A stretch of 30,839 nucleotides of DNA. It comes from a virus. The stretch is taken from IMG/VR virus record IMGVR_UViG_3300010157_000178, positions 1 through 30,839 of that record; one strand, 5' to 3'. The position numbers and the translations under genes are program-made. A model generated the notes under the pieces. It made no database searches and was not told the DNA's origin. It saw nothing but the letters and a program-made list of their open reading frames with translations. How positions within the stretch are numbered: position 1 is the first letter of the stretch; each line of letters begins with the position of its first letter. Positions 1 through 7,733 of the stretch are shown one piece after another.

Positions 1-27
1 AGGCTAAGATGTTGTCGGTAAGTGCCA

Positions 28-258
28 TTAGCTTCGGACAACGCTAGTGAGGTTGTTGCTGCCATCGTAGGACAGAGTGAGGGTCTTGATAACCGTAGCT
101 CCATCTTTAATAACAATAGTCCCAGGCTTATCCGCTGCCACATAGTTAGAAAGCTGGTAATCGTATGCCGTTGCAGAAGCAATAGCACTAAAAATTTGCC
201 AACGCTGTTCACTATCTGTTGTATCAACAAATTGCGGAAAAGTAAGTGGATTTGCCAT
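28..258 (-). CDS. Small virion-region protein, unknown (76 aa)
   Basis: Unrecognised. It is the last complete gene at the left edge of the minus-strand head module, downstream of the capsid gene and two other small virion-type genes. The protein is mixed polar and hydrophobic with no Cys, no membrane segment and no signal peptide. Its C-terminal half (VIKDGATVIKTLTLSYDGS) reads like alternating beta-strands, as in head-completion or decoration proteins. The start codon follows a 60-nt spacer that contains a strong hairpin. A structural or head-completion role is inferred from position only. Confidence 0.7.
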   Translation of the reverse strand: MANPLTFPQFVDTTDSEQRWQIFSAIASATAYDYQLSNYVAADKPGTIVIKDGATVIKTLTLSYDGSNNLTSVVRS

Positions 259-278
259 AACAATTTACTATATGTAGA

Positions 279-307
279 TGCTATGGAGGGATTGAACCTC
301 CACAGCA
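279..307 (-). other. T-arm-like RNA hairpin between two virion genes
   Basis: Two 11-nt arms (279-289 and 297-307) flank a 7-nt loop. Read on the minus strand the loop is TTCAATC and all 11 positions pair, one of them as G-U. On the plus strand that position would be an A-C mismatch, so the structure fits minus-strand mRNA. The inner 5-bp stem plus loop matches a tRNA T-arm, but there is no D-arm or acceptor partner. No T-run follows, so it is not a standard terminator. A processing or mRNA-stabilising role is inference. Confidence 0.6.
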
Positions 308-318
308 CCAAACTTTAA

Positions 319-1005
319 TTACATAAGGATACCAACAACATACACATCTCCCGTCAGCGCACCAATGCGTCCAGCGGTATCAGCCGTGGAAGCCTCAGTA
401 ACAAGCGAGGGGTTGTAGTACGAGAAGGTAGTAGCAGTCACGGAAAGAATGGTAACAGTACCATTGTAAGCCGCATTGCCAACTGTAAGAACATTAACAA
501 CTGCGCCAGCGGTAAGCCAAACGGGAACGCTGGCAACCGTAAGGGTTGAAATGTTGCTTGTAGTAGAACGATTCGTCGTAGCAAGAGCAGGAATAGCGGC
601 AGTTGCAACATTCAGACTAAGACTCTGAATTGCAGCGGCTCCATTACTGATCAAGGCAGTGGAAACAGGAATTTGACCAAGCACATAACCATTCGTTGCT
701 GGCGCAAGAACGGTTTGTGAAAGAGATCCAGTTCCATCAATTGCCACAACAGGAGTTGCAGGAAGGGTAGCAGTGGAAATATTCTTTCCAACAGTACCAT
801 TGTTCAGAGCAACAACTGCTTGAGTTCCATTAGTTCCAGCGGCGTTAGTATAAACAACCGTTGCAAGTGTAGGAATGAATACATTTTCATCGTATTGCAG
901 TTGACCAATAACAGTAGATCCAGCTTTCGTGAAATCTACCGAAACAGGCCCAAAGCGAACTACAGTGAGATTATTAGGGACGGGAGGCGTATTAATATTA
1001 GACAT
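319..1005 (-). CDS. Ala/Thr-rich virion-type protein (228 aa)
   Basis: Unrecognised in detail. The protein is rich in Ala, Thr, Val, Ser and Asn, almost free of charged residues and without Cys, with repeated short beta-strand patterns throughout. This composition is typical of phage head decoration, fibre or tail-surface proteins. The segment AYNGTVTILSVTATTFSYY near residues 180-200 resembles a motif common in phage structural proteins of this type. It lies between the capsid gene cluster and the 76-aa gene on the same strand. A structural role is inferred from composition and position. Confidence 0.75.
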   Translation of the reverse strand: MSNINTPPVPNNLTVVRFGPVSVDFTKAGSTVIGQLQYDENVFIPTLATVVYTNAAGTNGTQAVVALNNGTVGKNISTATLPATPVVAIDGTGSLSQTVLAPATNGYVLGQIPVSTALISNGAAAIQSLSLNVATAAIPALATTNRSTTSNISTLTVASVPVWLTAGAVVNVLTVGNAAYNGTVTILSVTATTFSYYNPSLVTEASTADTAGRIGALTGDVYVVGILM

Positions 1006-1024
1006 ATTTTTAGGTTTTTAAGTT

Positions 1025-1354
1025 TTAGTAGTAGCTAGGAGTATTATACACAACATTGTTAAGAGTATAAGTTACATTTACTGTGCCAGCAGTTGTGCTG
1101 ACTACGATAGGAATGAAAAGCGTTCCATTTCCAGAGGTAGTAAATGCTCCCGTAAATACAACACCATTGATCGTTGCATTACTACCAGAATTAGCAGTAA
1201 TAGACCAAGATATTGCACTCTTAGGAATTGTAAAACTTGTACCATTAGGAACAGCAACGAAGTAGGGAGTCAAGGGTTGCCCCCACCCTACATATCGTAG
1301 GGCGGGTGCATTCAAGACATCCGATGGGGCGTAAACTGAAGCGTTAAGTGACAT
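1025..1354 (-). CDS. Small beta-rich virion-type protein (109 aa)
   Basis: Unrecognised. It is encoded directly downstream of the capsid gene (20-nt gap) on the same strand. The second half (TFTIPKSAISWSITANSG to the C-terminus) has an Ig-like alternation of hydrophobic and Thr/Ser/Asn residues with no charge, as in capsid decoration or fibre domains. It ends in NTPSYY. It may be a decoration protein, but there is no catalytic motif and no family assignment can be made from the sequence alone. Confidence 0.72.
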   Translation of the reverse strand: MSLNASVYAPSDVLNAPALRYVGWGQPLTPYFVAVPNGTSFTIPKSAISWSITANSGSNATINGVVFTGAFTTSGNGTLFIPIVVSTTAGTVNVTYTLNNVVYNTPSYY

Positions 1355-1374
1355 AGGATGTTTGCCTTAGTTGA

Positions 1375-2784
1375 TTAGATTGGTTCCGTAACCACACTCG
1401 AACAGACAAAGCAGTCGGGGGTGTATTGCGGCGTGTAGTTAGGGACGAGATTGCAAGCAGCAGGGATCACGAGCTGTACATTGTTCAACCTGTGAAGGAT
1501 TGAGTGCATCAGCGTTGGATCTTGGAACTGCATTCCCATACGGAACTGGTTCCAGAAGAAACCTTGATCTCGTTTGATGTTGCATTCCCAATCTGGATTC
1601 TTCCACTCCCAATCGCCAGCGTAGTTCTGGGTCATGCCTTGTGCTTCACCAATACCACTCTGGGAAGGGCTGATCCATTTGATCATGGCCTTGTTGACCC
1701 AAGGATTCGTGATACCAAAGTCGGCATACTGGAAGGCTTGATTCTGAATATACTTGCAACCAAGCTCTGTGGATACAGGAATATAAGGAAGAACGCGAAC
1801 CAGACGAGGCCATGTAGTTGGATCATTGGCATTGAAGGTTGGAAGAGATGCATTGTACACCCAATCCACATTCAAGCGAACGCCATTGATGTCATTACAG
1901 AAAGCGTAGTTACCGATGACGCGATCAATACCCAAAGAGTACTGAAGTTGCTTGTCATCAAAATCACTAACACTCTCCCAATATCCACCTGACTGCTTGG
2001 CGTACTGCCAGAGCTGACGAAGGACACGGGCATCAGGAACAATGATCTCAAGGAGAGGGCGACCAGCGGCCTCACTCACATCAAGACGATATGCATCATC
2101 TTCACGCTGAAGATTGACGAGGATGTCATCAAGCGTATCAAGCGAAAGAAGGCCGATGTTGTTCAGTTGGCTAACGGGGAGTTTCACATAGACATAGCCC
2201 ATGTTGAAAAAACCCTCGTTCGTACCCTCAAAGGGCTGAACGATAAACATCTGATCATCTGGAGTAGCGCAAGAAATAAGAGACTGACCATTGCTGATCG
2301 GAATCCACTTGTGTCCAGAACCACCGATCCAGTTGGAACGAGCGAACTCTTCATGAACATTCTTGGTGATGTTAACATTTGTACCCATGATGTGATCCAT
2401 CTCTTCCTGTGGGAAAAGACGATACATGAAATCGGTAAGCTGATACCAATCTGTACGCATTGCCTTGGTGAAAAGGCTAAAGCTGTAAGATTCTGTGCCA
2501 GGATGAGCAATTTTCTCAAACTGAACCTCATCTGCATTTTGAATGCAACGACCACTCTGAACTTCCTGCCAAGGCTGATCTGGGTTGTACCATCCACGAC
2601 CGAAGCGGAATGCTTTCATAGTCGGAAGAGTATTTAGGGGCCAAGTTTCTGTTTCAAGACGACCATAATAGATCGAATTAATTGCCATCTTCTTAATGAA
2701 GAAAGGATTGTAGTAAGTACGGGCTTCCCTAAAGAGGGAATCCACATCTTGACAACTAGAGAATGTTACTCCGTTTTGTGCCAT
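1375..2784 (-). CDS. Probable major capsid protein (469 aa)
   Basis: Likely the shell-forming capsid subunit. The assignment rests on position (portal, 94-aa gene, scaffold-like gene, then this), a typical capsid length, and a globular composition rich in Trp, Tyr, Phe and Asn without enzymatic motifs. I chose the start at 2784 (MAQNGVTFSS). An in-frame ATG at 2877 would add 31 residues (MVARSLTNQN...) that look like translated leader. A 262-nt gene-free leader with its own promoter-like sequence precedes it, which fits a very highly expressed gene. I do not recognise the exact capsid family. A tail or internal head protein is the alternative. Confidence 0.65.
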   Translation of the reverse strand: MAQNGVTFSSCQDVDSLFREARTYYNPFFIKKMAINSIYYGRLETETWPLNTLPTMKAFRFGRGWYNPDQPWQEVQSGRCIQNADEVQFEKIAHPGTESYSFSLFTKAMRTDWYQLTDFMYRLFPQEEMDHIMGTNVNITKNVHEEFARSNWIGGSGHKWIPISNGQSLISCATPDDQMFIVQPFEGTNEGFFNMGYVYVKLPVSQLNNIGLLSLDTLDDILVNLQREDDAYRLDVSEAAGRPLLEIIVPDARVLRQLWQYAKQSGGYWESVSDFDDKQLQYSLGIDRVIGNYAFCNDINGVRLNVDWVYNASLPTFNANDPTTWPRLVRVLPYIPVSTELGCKYIQNQAFQYADFGITNPWVNKAMIKWISPSQSGIGEAQGMTQNYAGDWEWKNPDWECNIKRDQGFFWNQFRMGMQFQDPTLMHSILHRLNNVQLVIPAACNLVPNYTPQYTPDCFVCSSVVTEPI

Positions 2785-3046
2785 ATAATTAGTTTGTTTG
2801 TTTTTTAGAATTATGTGCCATGAAAAGGTCGCCCCTTCCAAAACACGGTTTTGGTTTGTGAGCGATCTGGCAACCATCGCGGATTGCTCTTATTACCCCA
2901 CTATTCTCCAGTTTGGCGACCTGCTTTTTATTTATGTCTGACGCTATCAGACTCGTCGCTTCTACCGAGAACAGTTGGCTAATCAGAACAACTAATCCAG
3001 TTGTTTGGAACTATTATGCATTTTTAATAGTTCGTCAACAATAAAA
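2785..3046 (-). promoter_or_regulatory. Long leader region of the capsid gene
   Basis: This is the only large gap inside the head operon. It holds a promoter-like pair, an 8-bp inverted repeat (3009-3016/3025-3032) and a second hairpin, GTCTGA/TCAGAC (2936-2941/2947-2952, 5-nt loop). No clear Shine-Dalgarno precedes the chosen start; the last 20 nt are A-rich. Part of it could encode a 31-residue N-terminal extension of the capsid protein. I favour an independent transcript leader boosting capsid over scaffold expression. Confidence 0.5.
3009..3038 (-). promoter_or_regulatory. Promoter with overlapping inverted repeat upstream of capsid gene
   Basis: On the minus strand TTGACG (3038-3033) and TAATAG (3016-3011) are separated by 16 nt, close to a sigma-70 arrangement. 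The perfect 8-bp inverted repeat AACTATTA/TAATAGTT covers the spacer and -10 box. It could be an operator for a phage regulator or a weak end hairpin for the scaffold mRNA. Confidence 0.45.
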
Positions 3047-4381
3047 TTATCTATTTTGAAACTTGCGAAACAAAGCCTCTGGGGTTCTGTTTTCATTATC
3101 ATTAGATTTTTCTGAAGATGAAGAACCAATACTTCCTTCAGAAGTACTAGAACCACGCATTTTCTTAATTGTCTCTTTGAGTTCTATGTTCTCTTTTTCA
3201 AGAGCAAATGAATATGCTCTGGATTTTTTAAACTTTGCTCCCTGCATAAGAACGCGAGTAATTTGTTCTGGAGCGTAGTTGCTATTTTCGCTCAGTGCAG
3301 CTTCAGCAATCAGTTCGTCTTCTGTTGTATCATCATCAATATTTTGTGAAGAGATGATCTTGGCAATGTCTTCATTGTATTTAATAACATCTGCAAGCTG
3401 TTGCTTTGCTTGATCAAAAGCATCTTGCCAACGCTTTCCAACTTGGGATTTTGTAAGTTGATTACGACGAGTATTTTCCTGTTCTGTTTGCGCTTTGGTA
3501 ATTTCCCAATTCACAATAGCTTGGTTTCTAGCCTCTACTTTGTTCAAGACATCATAAGCCGTAGAATTAAATTTTGCCTGTTCCATTGGCGAAAGATTTT
3601 CGTAAATGTTGTTAAGCGTTTGTTTTGAGATTTCACGCTGTCTTGACCTTTCATTAGCATCATTTGAGGTAAGAGAAGCCTCATATGACTGTACCGCTTT
3701 GGTAAATTCAGTCATAGATGTAGGATCTTCACCAAGAATCATCTTGACTTGGTTGTATCCATGAACAATCGGAGCATCAAAGTTTTCTTTAAAAATAGGA
3801 CTTGCTGGAAGATTTAAAAAAGCATTTGTTTTGCGTACATCCTCAAGATCACGAGTAAGTGATTCTTCTTTCTCTTGTTTTTCCTTGATGGCTTCCTTGA
3901 GTTCTATGCGAAGTTTTTCAACTTCCTTTTTGCTTTCACTATCATCAATTTTTGAACGCAAATCTTCAATTTCCTGTTTTGCGCTATCATACTCTTGGAC
4001 TCTTTTCTTTAATTCAGTAGTTTCTTTAACAAGCTGTTCATTTGTTTGTTTCAGAGACTTAATAAACCCAGGCTTCTTTTCATCATCAACTAAAGATGCT
4101 TTTACTTCTGGTTCTTCGCGGTTTTCTTGAGCAAACCTTACTTTTTCTTTTTGTTCAGAAATACGATCCTGCTGTTCTTCAGCATCAGCAGCAGTCTTTG
4201 CTCCAAACTTTCGGAACAGATCCTCTGGAGTACCCTTCGGGGCTTCCTTAATTTCTGTTTTAAAAAATGTATCTGCTTTCTTCAAAGCTGAATCCCTTGC
4301 TGCTTTATCTGCTTCACGGGCATTTTGAGCATTAATGCTTTTTTGCGTTTCGGTTGGCTCGGCTATTGCGGTGTCGGACAT
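3047..4381 (-). CDS. Scaffold-like coiled-coil protein (444 aa)
   Basis: Probably the capsid assembly scaffold. It is highly charged (Lys/Glu/Gln), has no Cys, and has a long coiled-coil region from about residue 70 to 185 (repeated heptads such as ELKKRVQEYDSAKQEIEDL). It sits between portal/94-aa and capsid genes, as scaffolds do. A nine-residue motif is present twice: TPEDLFRKF at residues 51-59 and TPEALFRKF at 433-441, three residues from the C-terminus. Scaffold C-termini commonly dock onto capsid protein, so the motif may be a docking peptide. A minor head protein is the alternative. Confidence 0.72.
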   Translation of the reverse strand: MSDTAIAEPTETQKSINAQNAREADKAARDSALKKADTFFKTEIKEAPKGTPEDLFRKFGAKTAADAEEQQDRISEQKEKVRFAQENREEPEVKASLVDDEKKPGFIKSLKQTNEQLVKETTELKKRVQEYDSAKQEIEDLRSKIDDSESKKEVEKLRIELKEAIKEKQEKEESLTRDLEDVRKTNAFLNLPASPIFKENFDAPIVHGYNQVKMILGEDPTSMTEFTKAVQSYEASLTSNDANERSRQREISKQTLNNIYENLSPMEQAKFNSTAYDVLNKVEARNQAIVNWEITKAQTEQENTRRNQLTKSQVGKRWQDAFDQAKQQLADVIKYNEDIAKIISSQNIDDDTTEDELIAEAALSENSNYAPEQITRVLMQGAKFKKSRAYSFALEKENIELKETIKKMRGSSTSEGSIGSSSSEKSNDNENRTPEALFRKFQNR

Positions 4382-4402
4382 TGTATTTTGTGGTTGTTTT
4401 GG

Positions 4403-4687
4403 TTACTTGAGAAGTGACATTTCTTCATCTGACAAAGAATCATCCAAATCTGGATCATAGTCTTTTCGATGATTTACGGAAACAGCAGATTTTTTTAGCG
4501 CATTATCAACTGAATTGAATGTGTTTTGTGCTGCATCAACAGCAAAATCTTGAAGTAAACGAAATACAGCAACAACAGTTGAGTAATCTTTATTTACAAG
4601 TTCTTCATAAACATAGGTTTTTAGTTCACTGTATCTTTTGTCATTAATTATTGCTGCTGCAAGATTAACTACATTTAAATTATCCAT
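4403..4687 (-). CDS. Small acidic-tailed head-module protein, unknown (94 aa)
   Basis: Unrecognised. It is predicted to be mostly alpha-helical, with an acidic C-terminus (DPDLDDSLSDEEMSLLK). Its start overlaps the portal stop by 8 nt, which implies translational coupling, and it precedes the scaffold-like gene by 21 nt. Position between portal and scaffold suggests a head-assembly cofactor. No motif supports a specific role. Confidence 0.75.
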   Translation of the reverse strand: MDNLNVVNLAAAIINDKRYSELKTYVYEELVNKDYSTVVAVFRLLQDFAVDAAQNTFNSVDNALKKSAVSVNHRKDYDPDLDDSLSDEEMSLLK

Positions 4688-7292
4688 TATTTTGTCCTAT
4701 TTGCGGGTTGCTTTGTGCTAACTGTTCTTGTTGAGCAATTGCCTGCTGTTGCATTGCTTGTTCTTGAACATTCTGTTGTTCATTATGACTCAAATCTTGT
4801 TCGTGACTATCCTGTATCATGCTAGAATCATGAGATGCTTTAGCTCTTTTAATTTGAATCTCATTCTGGGCTTTAGCTCTCTTTGTAGCAAGATCCGTTG
4901 CAACTCTTTCCATTGCATTTGAATTGTGAATTTGTGATTTCTGAGCCATTGCTGCCAACTTAATGTTTTCTTTCTTCTGCAAAGCGTTAGTTTGGATGGA
5001 TTCTCTAGCAACCAAACCTTGGAGCTTAATTGTATCAGGATCTTGGTTCTGATTACCTTGCTGCTGTTGTTTTGCTGCTTCCATTTGTGCAAGCTGACTT
5101 CCAATCTCATCAGTTCCACGCTGAAGCTGTTGCATCATCATTGCAAATTCCTTTGCCATAGCTTTCTTTGTAGGATCTCTTTGTATAAAACTAAGGTGAG
5201 CTACCATATGAGGCCCCTTAAACCGCAAGATGCAAGCGTAGATGTCTTTAATAAGGTTAAATGCTTCATCAGACACCCCTTGAGTAGCTTGCTGGCGTGT
5301 TGGGGCTTGTGGATTAACTCCACTTGATTGCATGGCCTGTTGGGCTTCCTGCAATGATGCACCAGCATCTTGAATATGACCTTTGAAATGATCAACATGG
5401 TTTTGATCAGGATAAACTCTAAAGTTTGCTGCATTTCCTTTAGGATCAGTCATTCCGATATTCTCCATTGAAATTATTGCCTGTTCGCTAGGAATATCAA
5501 TTTTTGTTTGCTTCATGTAGCGATTAACATTTTGGCGACCATTCAAGGCAGCAATAGCATCGGCAATTGCATTGGCTTGCCCCTCATTCATAGGAGTCAT
5601 TCCTGTAAGTGAAACTGTTTCTTGTGCTGCCATCAACTTGTAGGAAGGGCTACCAGAGCCAGCAAGCATATTGCTTTCTAAGTTTTCAATATTTTCCCAC
5701 TTCCAAGCCTCTTCTGGAACTTGGTTTTCATTCATGAAATCTACAAATTTTTCCTTTAATTTATATCCATTTCCTCCACGCTTTGTTCTGCTCATCCTCT
5801 TATATAGCATACGAAGCCAGCGAGTTTGATTGTCATTGAAGCGACGAATTTGTGTTCCTTGGAGCTTTGCGGATTCAGCCGCATCCATTTCAGCTTCTTT
5901 CTTTGTACGAGATTTACCAGTCTTAGAATAATTCCCAATATTGTATGCACCAATCCCACGATAAAGATCGGCTTGGTACATTTGCATTCCAGAAAATAAC
6001 TCTCCAAGAGGAACTGATAGATTTACCTGTTGTGGCTCTACATCTTGGGGAAGGATCATCCAAGGCTGCCACTCCATCTGCTTGATTTTTTTTGTGGATT
6101 CAGCATTACCTCCCTTCAGCATTAATCGTGTACTCCAATCCATTGCATCAAATGCACGATTCATGTGGATGTCATATGCCCTACATTGGATAAAGATTGC
6201 TTCAGCAAGTCCTTGAACTTCATGCCAGATACCAGAACCCGTTGAGTCAGTCATTGGGGCAATCACATCCTCCCAGCCATTCTCATCTTTTTCTACCCAA
6301 TCTTTTCGGTAATAAATAAAGCCTGTTTGGTCACGATACTCTTCCTCTGTAAGATCTTTGCGACCATTTTCTTTGTAGCCGAGTACAAGCCCACCATAGT
6401 TTTGCAACAAAAGCATTTTAGAGATACTTCCATTGAACTCCATGATATAAAGTTCATACAACTCAATTCTAAGTGTATAGAGTCGGGAAAGATTCATGTT
6501 ACCAGACGCAACATCTCTTAGCCATTCGGTATTGGTGTAGGTATTCCGATAGTTTGTAGTAAACATTCTTAATGCATCTACACAAGCCCAGAAGTTCCAC
6601 CCCATATCTGAAGCGTGTTTTTCTGCCTTTATAGGATCTTCTTCACCCCCAGTAATCTTTAACCAGAACTCAAGGGGAGTATAAGAACGCTTAATGCAAA
6701 GCTCACCAAGATTAGTAAGATCAGCATAGGTTTTGTCAGGAATAAGAACATTCGAGTTATGGAAACTCTTTGTAGGCCAACCATCTCGATCTTCAGCAAT
6801 TTCAAATCCTTTTCCATAAAGGGTCATTTCCTCCACATCCAATTCAACATTATAATTGTAGGATGTCCAAGATCGTAGCATTCGATCAAATCCAACGCTA
6901 ATCAAGTTGCTCCAAATTTCCTTTTCGCTAGGATTTCCAACTTTGGTGGTAATATTTGCAGCAGTATTGCGCTCCATTACCATGTCCACAAAACTAGACT
7001 TTTGATTGTCTACAATAAACTTCATCTGACGAAATGGCACATTGCTCATTCCAGAAAGTTGTCGTGCAGCTACCTGACTATAATCGGTAGGGGGGAATCC
7101 CTTGTAGCACTTGTAAATACGGCCCCATTTGCGCTCTCTGCCAGCATTATCAAGTCGAAGATTCCAACAAATAGTAAAAGCATCGTTGGCTGTTTGAACT
7201 CTACTAGTTGGAGCAACGCCATTTGAGTTGATGGTATTAAAACCCCAACTTGATACGCCCTCTCGGTTTACTATTTTTTTGGTTTTAGCCAT
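4680..7292 (-). CDS. Portal protein (870 aa)
   Basis: Dodecameric ring through which DNA enters and leaves the head. The size, the neighbours (divergent large terminase on one side, scaffold and capsid on the other) and the general composition fit a large portal of the podovirus-like type. The N-terminal 600 residues are globular and rich in Trp, Tyr and Asn. Residues from about 640 on are extremely Gln-rich and helical (QAMQSSGVNPQAPTRQQ, then repeated QQQ and HEQ stretches), as in a portal barrel or tail extension. It starts within a TAATG overlap with the upstream gene. The fold is inferred; no short diagnostic motif exists for portals. Confidence 0.82.
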   Translation of the reverse strand: MAKTKKIVNREGVSSWGFNTINSNGVAPTSRVQTANDAFTICWNLRLDNAGRERKWGRIYKCYKGFPPTDYSQVAARQLSGMSNVPFRQMKFIVDNQKSSFVDMVMERNTAANITTKVGNPSEKEIWSNLISVGFDRMLRSWTSYNYNVELDVEEMTLYGKGFEIAEDRDGWPTKSFHNSNVLIPDKTYADLTNLGELCIKRSYTPLEFWLKITGGEEDPIKAEKHASDMGWNFWACVDALRMFTTNYRNTYTNTEWLRDVASGNMNLSRLYTLRIELYELYIMEFNGSISKMLLLQNYGGLVLGYKENGRKDLTEEEYRDQTGFIYYRKDWVEKDENGWEDVIAPMTDSTGSGIWHEVQGLAEAIFIQCRAYDIHMNRAFDAMDWSTRLMLKGGNAESTKKIKQMEWQPWMILPQDVEPQQVNLSVPLGELFSGMQMYQADLYRGIGAYNIGNYSKTGKSRTKKEAEMDAAESAKLQGTQIRRFNDNQTRWLRMLYKRMSRTKRGGNGYKLKEKFVDFMNENQVPEEAWKWENIENLESNMLAGSGSPSYKLMAAQETVSLTGMTPMNEGQANAIADAIAALNGRQNVNRYMKQTKIDIPSEQAIISMENIGMTDPKGNAANFRVYPDQNHVDHFKGHIQDAGASLQEAQQAMQSSGVNPQAPTRQQATQGVSDEAFNLIKDIYACILRFKGPHMVAHLSFIQRDPTKKAMAKEFAMMMQQLQRGTDEIGSQLAQMEAAKQQQQGNQNQDPDTIKLQGLVARESIQTNALQKKENIKLAAMAQKSQIHNSNAMERVATDLATKRAKAQNEIQIKRAKASHDSSMIQDSHEQDLSHNEQQNVQEQAMQQQAIAQQEQLAQSNPQIGQNNG

Positions 7293-7681
7293 TATCCAAT
7301 TACTTGGTTGAGTATTTCTCTACGCTTTTGACAAGATGGACAATTCTTTGCTCGTGTTTCCAATTGGGCGTTAATGCCAAATGTGGAAGCAACCTTGTCT
7401 CCTAGATGTGCGAATTTATGTATAACATTCGCAACCGCATCACCAGCTTCTTGCCAGCAATACTGTCCTGCAATTCGTTTACAAATCTGCTGCTCAATAA
7501 GATATTCTAAATTTTCTGGAACATCAACATTCTTATTTATCATGTCATTTTTTACCTTTTGGGCAAATTGACGACCAAAAGTAAGATCCATTCCATTTAC
7601 ACGATAAGTTTTTTCTTTATCGTCGGTGTATTGATACCAAAGACCACCAGGGATCGCATCGTTCGGGTTTTTCAATCTCAT
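7292..7681 (-). CDS. Cys-containing protein preceding the portal (129 aa)
   Basis: Unrecognised. It is the first gene of the minus-strand head operon, directly downstream of a strong promoter and overlapping the portal start (TAATG). It carries a C-terminal CPSCQKR pair plus two more Cys in the middle (EQQICKRIAGQYCWQEAG), which could make one metal site. The N-terminal part contains a short YRVNGMDLTFGRQF segment. The position suggests head assembly or packaging, without direct evidence. Confidence 0.75.
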   Translation of the reverse strand: MRLKNPNDAIPGGLWYQYTDDKEKTYRVNGMDLTFGRQFAQKVKNDMINKNVDVPENLEYLIEQQICKRIAGQYCWQEAGDAVANVIHKFAHLGDKVASTFGINAQLETRAKNCPSCQKRREILNQVIG

Positions 7682-7703
7682 GTGAGGCTAATGCTTGCTC
7701 ATT

Positions 7704-7732
7704 TTTATAAAATAAGTCAATAGTATTTTCAA
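7704..7732 (-). promoter_or_regulatory. Sigma-70-type promoter of the head operon
   Basis: On the minus strand TTGAAA (7732-7727) and TATAAA (7709-7704) are separated by exactly 17 nt. The distance to the 129-aa start at 7681 gives a leader of roughly 15-20 nt. The -35 box lies one base before the ATG of the divergent large terminase, so transcription of the two modules may interfere. Confidence 0.7.
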
Positions 7733-7733
7733 C

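Noticed and set aside
2167-2637. 156-codon plus-strand frame within the capsid gene
   Set aside because: It is the antisense shadow of the capsid coding sequence, with no own start signal or family pattern.
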